From an uncultured Clostridia bacterium (lineage in GTDB: Bacteria; Bacillota; Clostridia; UMGS1883), in contig CANRER010000092.1 of the NCBI GenBank assembly GCA_947629615.1, positions 1 to 5,930 on the forward strand: a stretch of 5,930 bases of DNA, in the 5' to 3' direction. The notes under the pieces were generated by a model. The model was not told the origin of the DNA, did no database searches, and saw nothing but the letters and a program-made list of their open reading frames with translations. Position 1 is the stretch's first letter, and the number at the start of each line of letters is the position of its first letter. Positions 5,798 to 5,930 of this stretch are shown here, in pieces. Both the position numbers and the translations under genes were made by a program.

Positions 5798-5814
5798 TTC
5801 ACTGTCTTTCTATA

Positions 5815-5823
5815 TATAATATG
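5815..5823 (-). promoter_or_regulatory. Possible sporulation (sigma-K/sigma-E-like) -10 box for dpaA
   Basis: CATATTATA, read leftward, fits the mother-cell sigma-K -10 pattern CATANNNTA and resembles sigma-E -10 boxes. It lies 53 bases before the dpaA start, leaving a leader of about 45 bases. The -35 region is very GC-rich and shows no clear AC at the expected distance, so only half of the promoter is supported. dpaA-dpaB are known to be under mother-cell sigma factors in spore formers. Confidence 0.4.
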
Positions 5824-5860
5824 CCGCGCCGCCGCCGATGGCACCCCGCGCCGCCCGCCG

Positions 5861-5910
5861 AAAAAATTTTTGAAAAAGGGCTTGACAAACCGCCCCCGTT
5901 GTATTATAAT
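5861..5910 (+). promoter_or_regulatory. Exact consensus sigma-A promoter pointing out of the window
   Basis: TTGACA (5882-5887) and TATAAT (5905-5910) match consensus at all twelve positions with the optimal 17-base spacer. Upstream lie A and T tracts (AAAAAATTTTTGAAAAA, 5861-5877) in the place of an UP element. Transcription would begin near 5917 and run rightward past the window end, away from dpaA. A second TTGACA at 5923-5928 could be the -35 of another start, whose -10 is out of view. Confidence 0.8.
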
Positions 5911-5930
5911 AATCACTGTTGATTGACATT

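Noticed and set aside
5824..5860. GC-rich tract before dpaA as a structured regulatory RNA
   Set aside because: It is mostly simple CGG/GCC-like sequence with many equivalent weak pairings and no single convincing fold.
5491..5916. Minus-strand open frame (141 codons) crossing the dpaA leader
   Set aside because: Most of it is an out-of-frame, Arg-rich shadow of dpaA; the upstream part has no ribosome site or family resemblance.

Overview
The window looks like chromosome from a spore-forming, GC-rich member of the Clostridia, most likely an uncultured gut Oscillospirales/Ruminococcaceae-type bacterium. This lineage call is an inference. It rests on strong GC preference at third codon positions, AGGAGG-type ribosome binding sites, dipicolinate synthase genes, an EpsC-type serine acetyltransferase and a dispersed palindromic repeat of a kind I recall from such genomes. 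No mobile element, CRISPR array, rRNA or tRNA is visible.

Layout from left to right. The 3' part of a branched-chain-amino-acid-type ABC transporter substrate-binding protein runs off the left edge and ends at 834. It is followed by two hairpin terminators and a dispersed repeat (835-1032). A leftward operon then carries cysE (serine O-acetyltransferase) followed by a DUF5662-type gene, 7 bases apart. A short divergent spacer with an 8-base direct repeat separates cysE from a rightward small gene (62-63 aa, unknown function). After a hairpin and a near-consensus sigma-A promoter comes a translationally coupled pair: a YbaK-type Cys-tRNA(Pro) deacylase and an EamA/DMT-family transporter. A strong palindrome at 4274-4301 separates this pair from the convergent, leftward dpaA-dpaB (spoVFA-spoVFB) bicistron for dipicolinate synthase. 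Upstream of dpaA are a mother-cell-sigma-like -10 box and, pointing the other way out of the window, an exact consensus sigma-A promoter.

How the genes relate. dpaA and dpaB form one enzyme, which makes dipicolinic acid for the spore core. cysE makes O-acetylserine, the cysteine precursor. YbaK-family proteins remove cysteine mischarged onto tRNA(Pro). Some EamA-family proteins export cysteine or O-acetylserine. A loose cysteine theme is therefore possible, but unproven because both YbaK-like and EamA families are broad. I see no convincing new multi-gene system. The most interesting points are the dpaA leader, where a Shine-Dalgarno site is separated from the start codon by a perfect hairpin, the small unknown gene, and the cysE/DUF5662 pairing.
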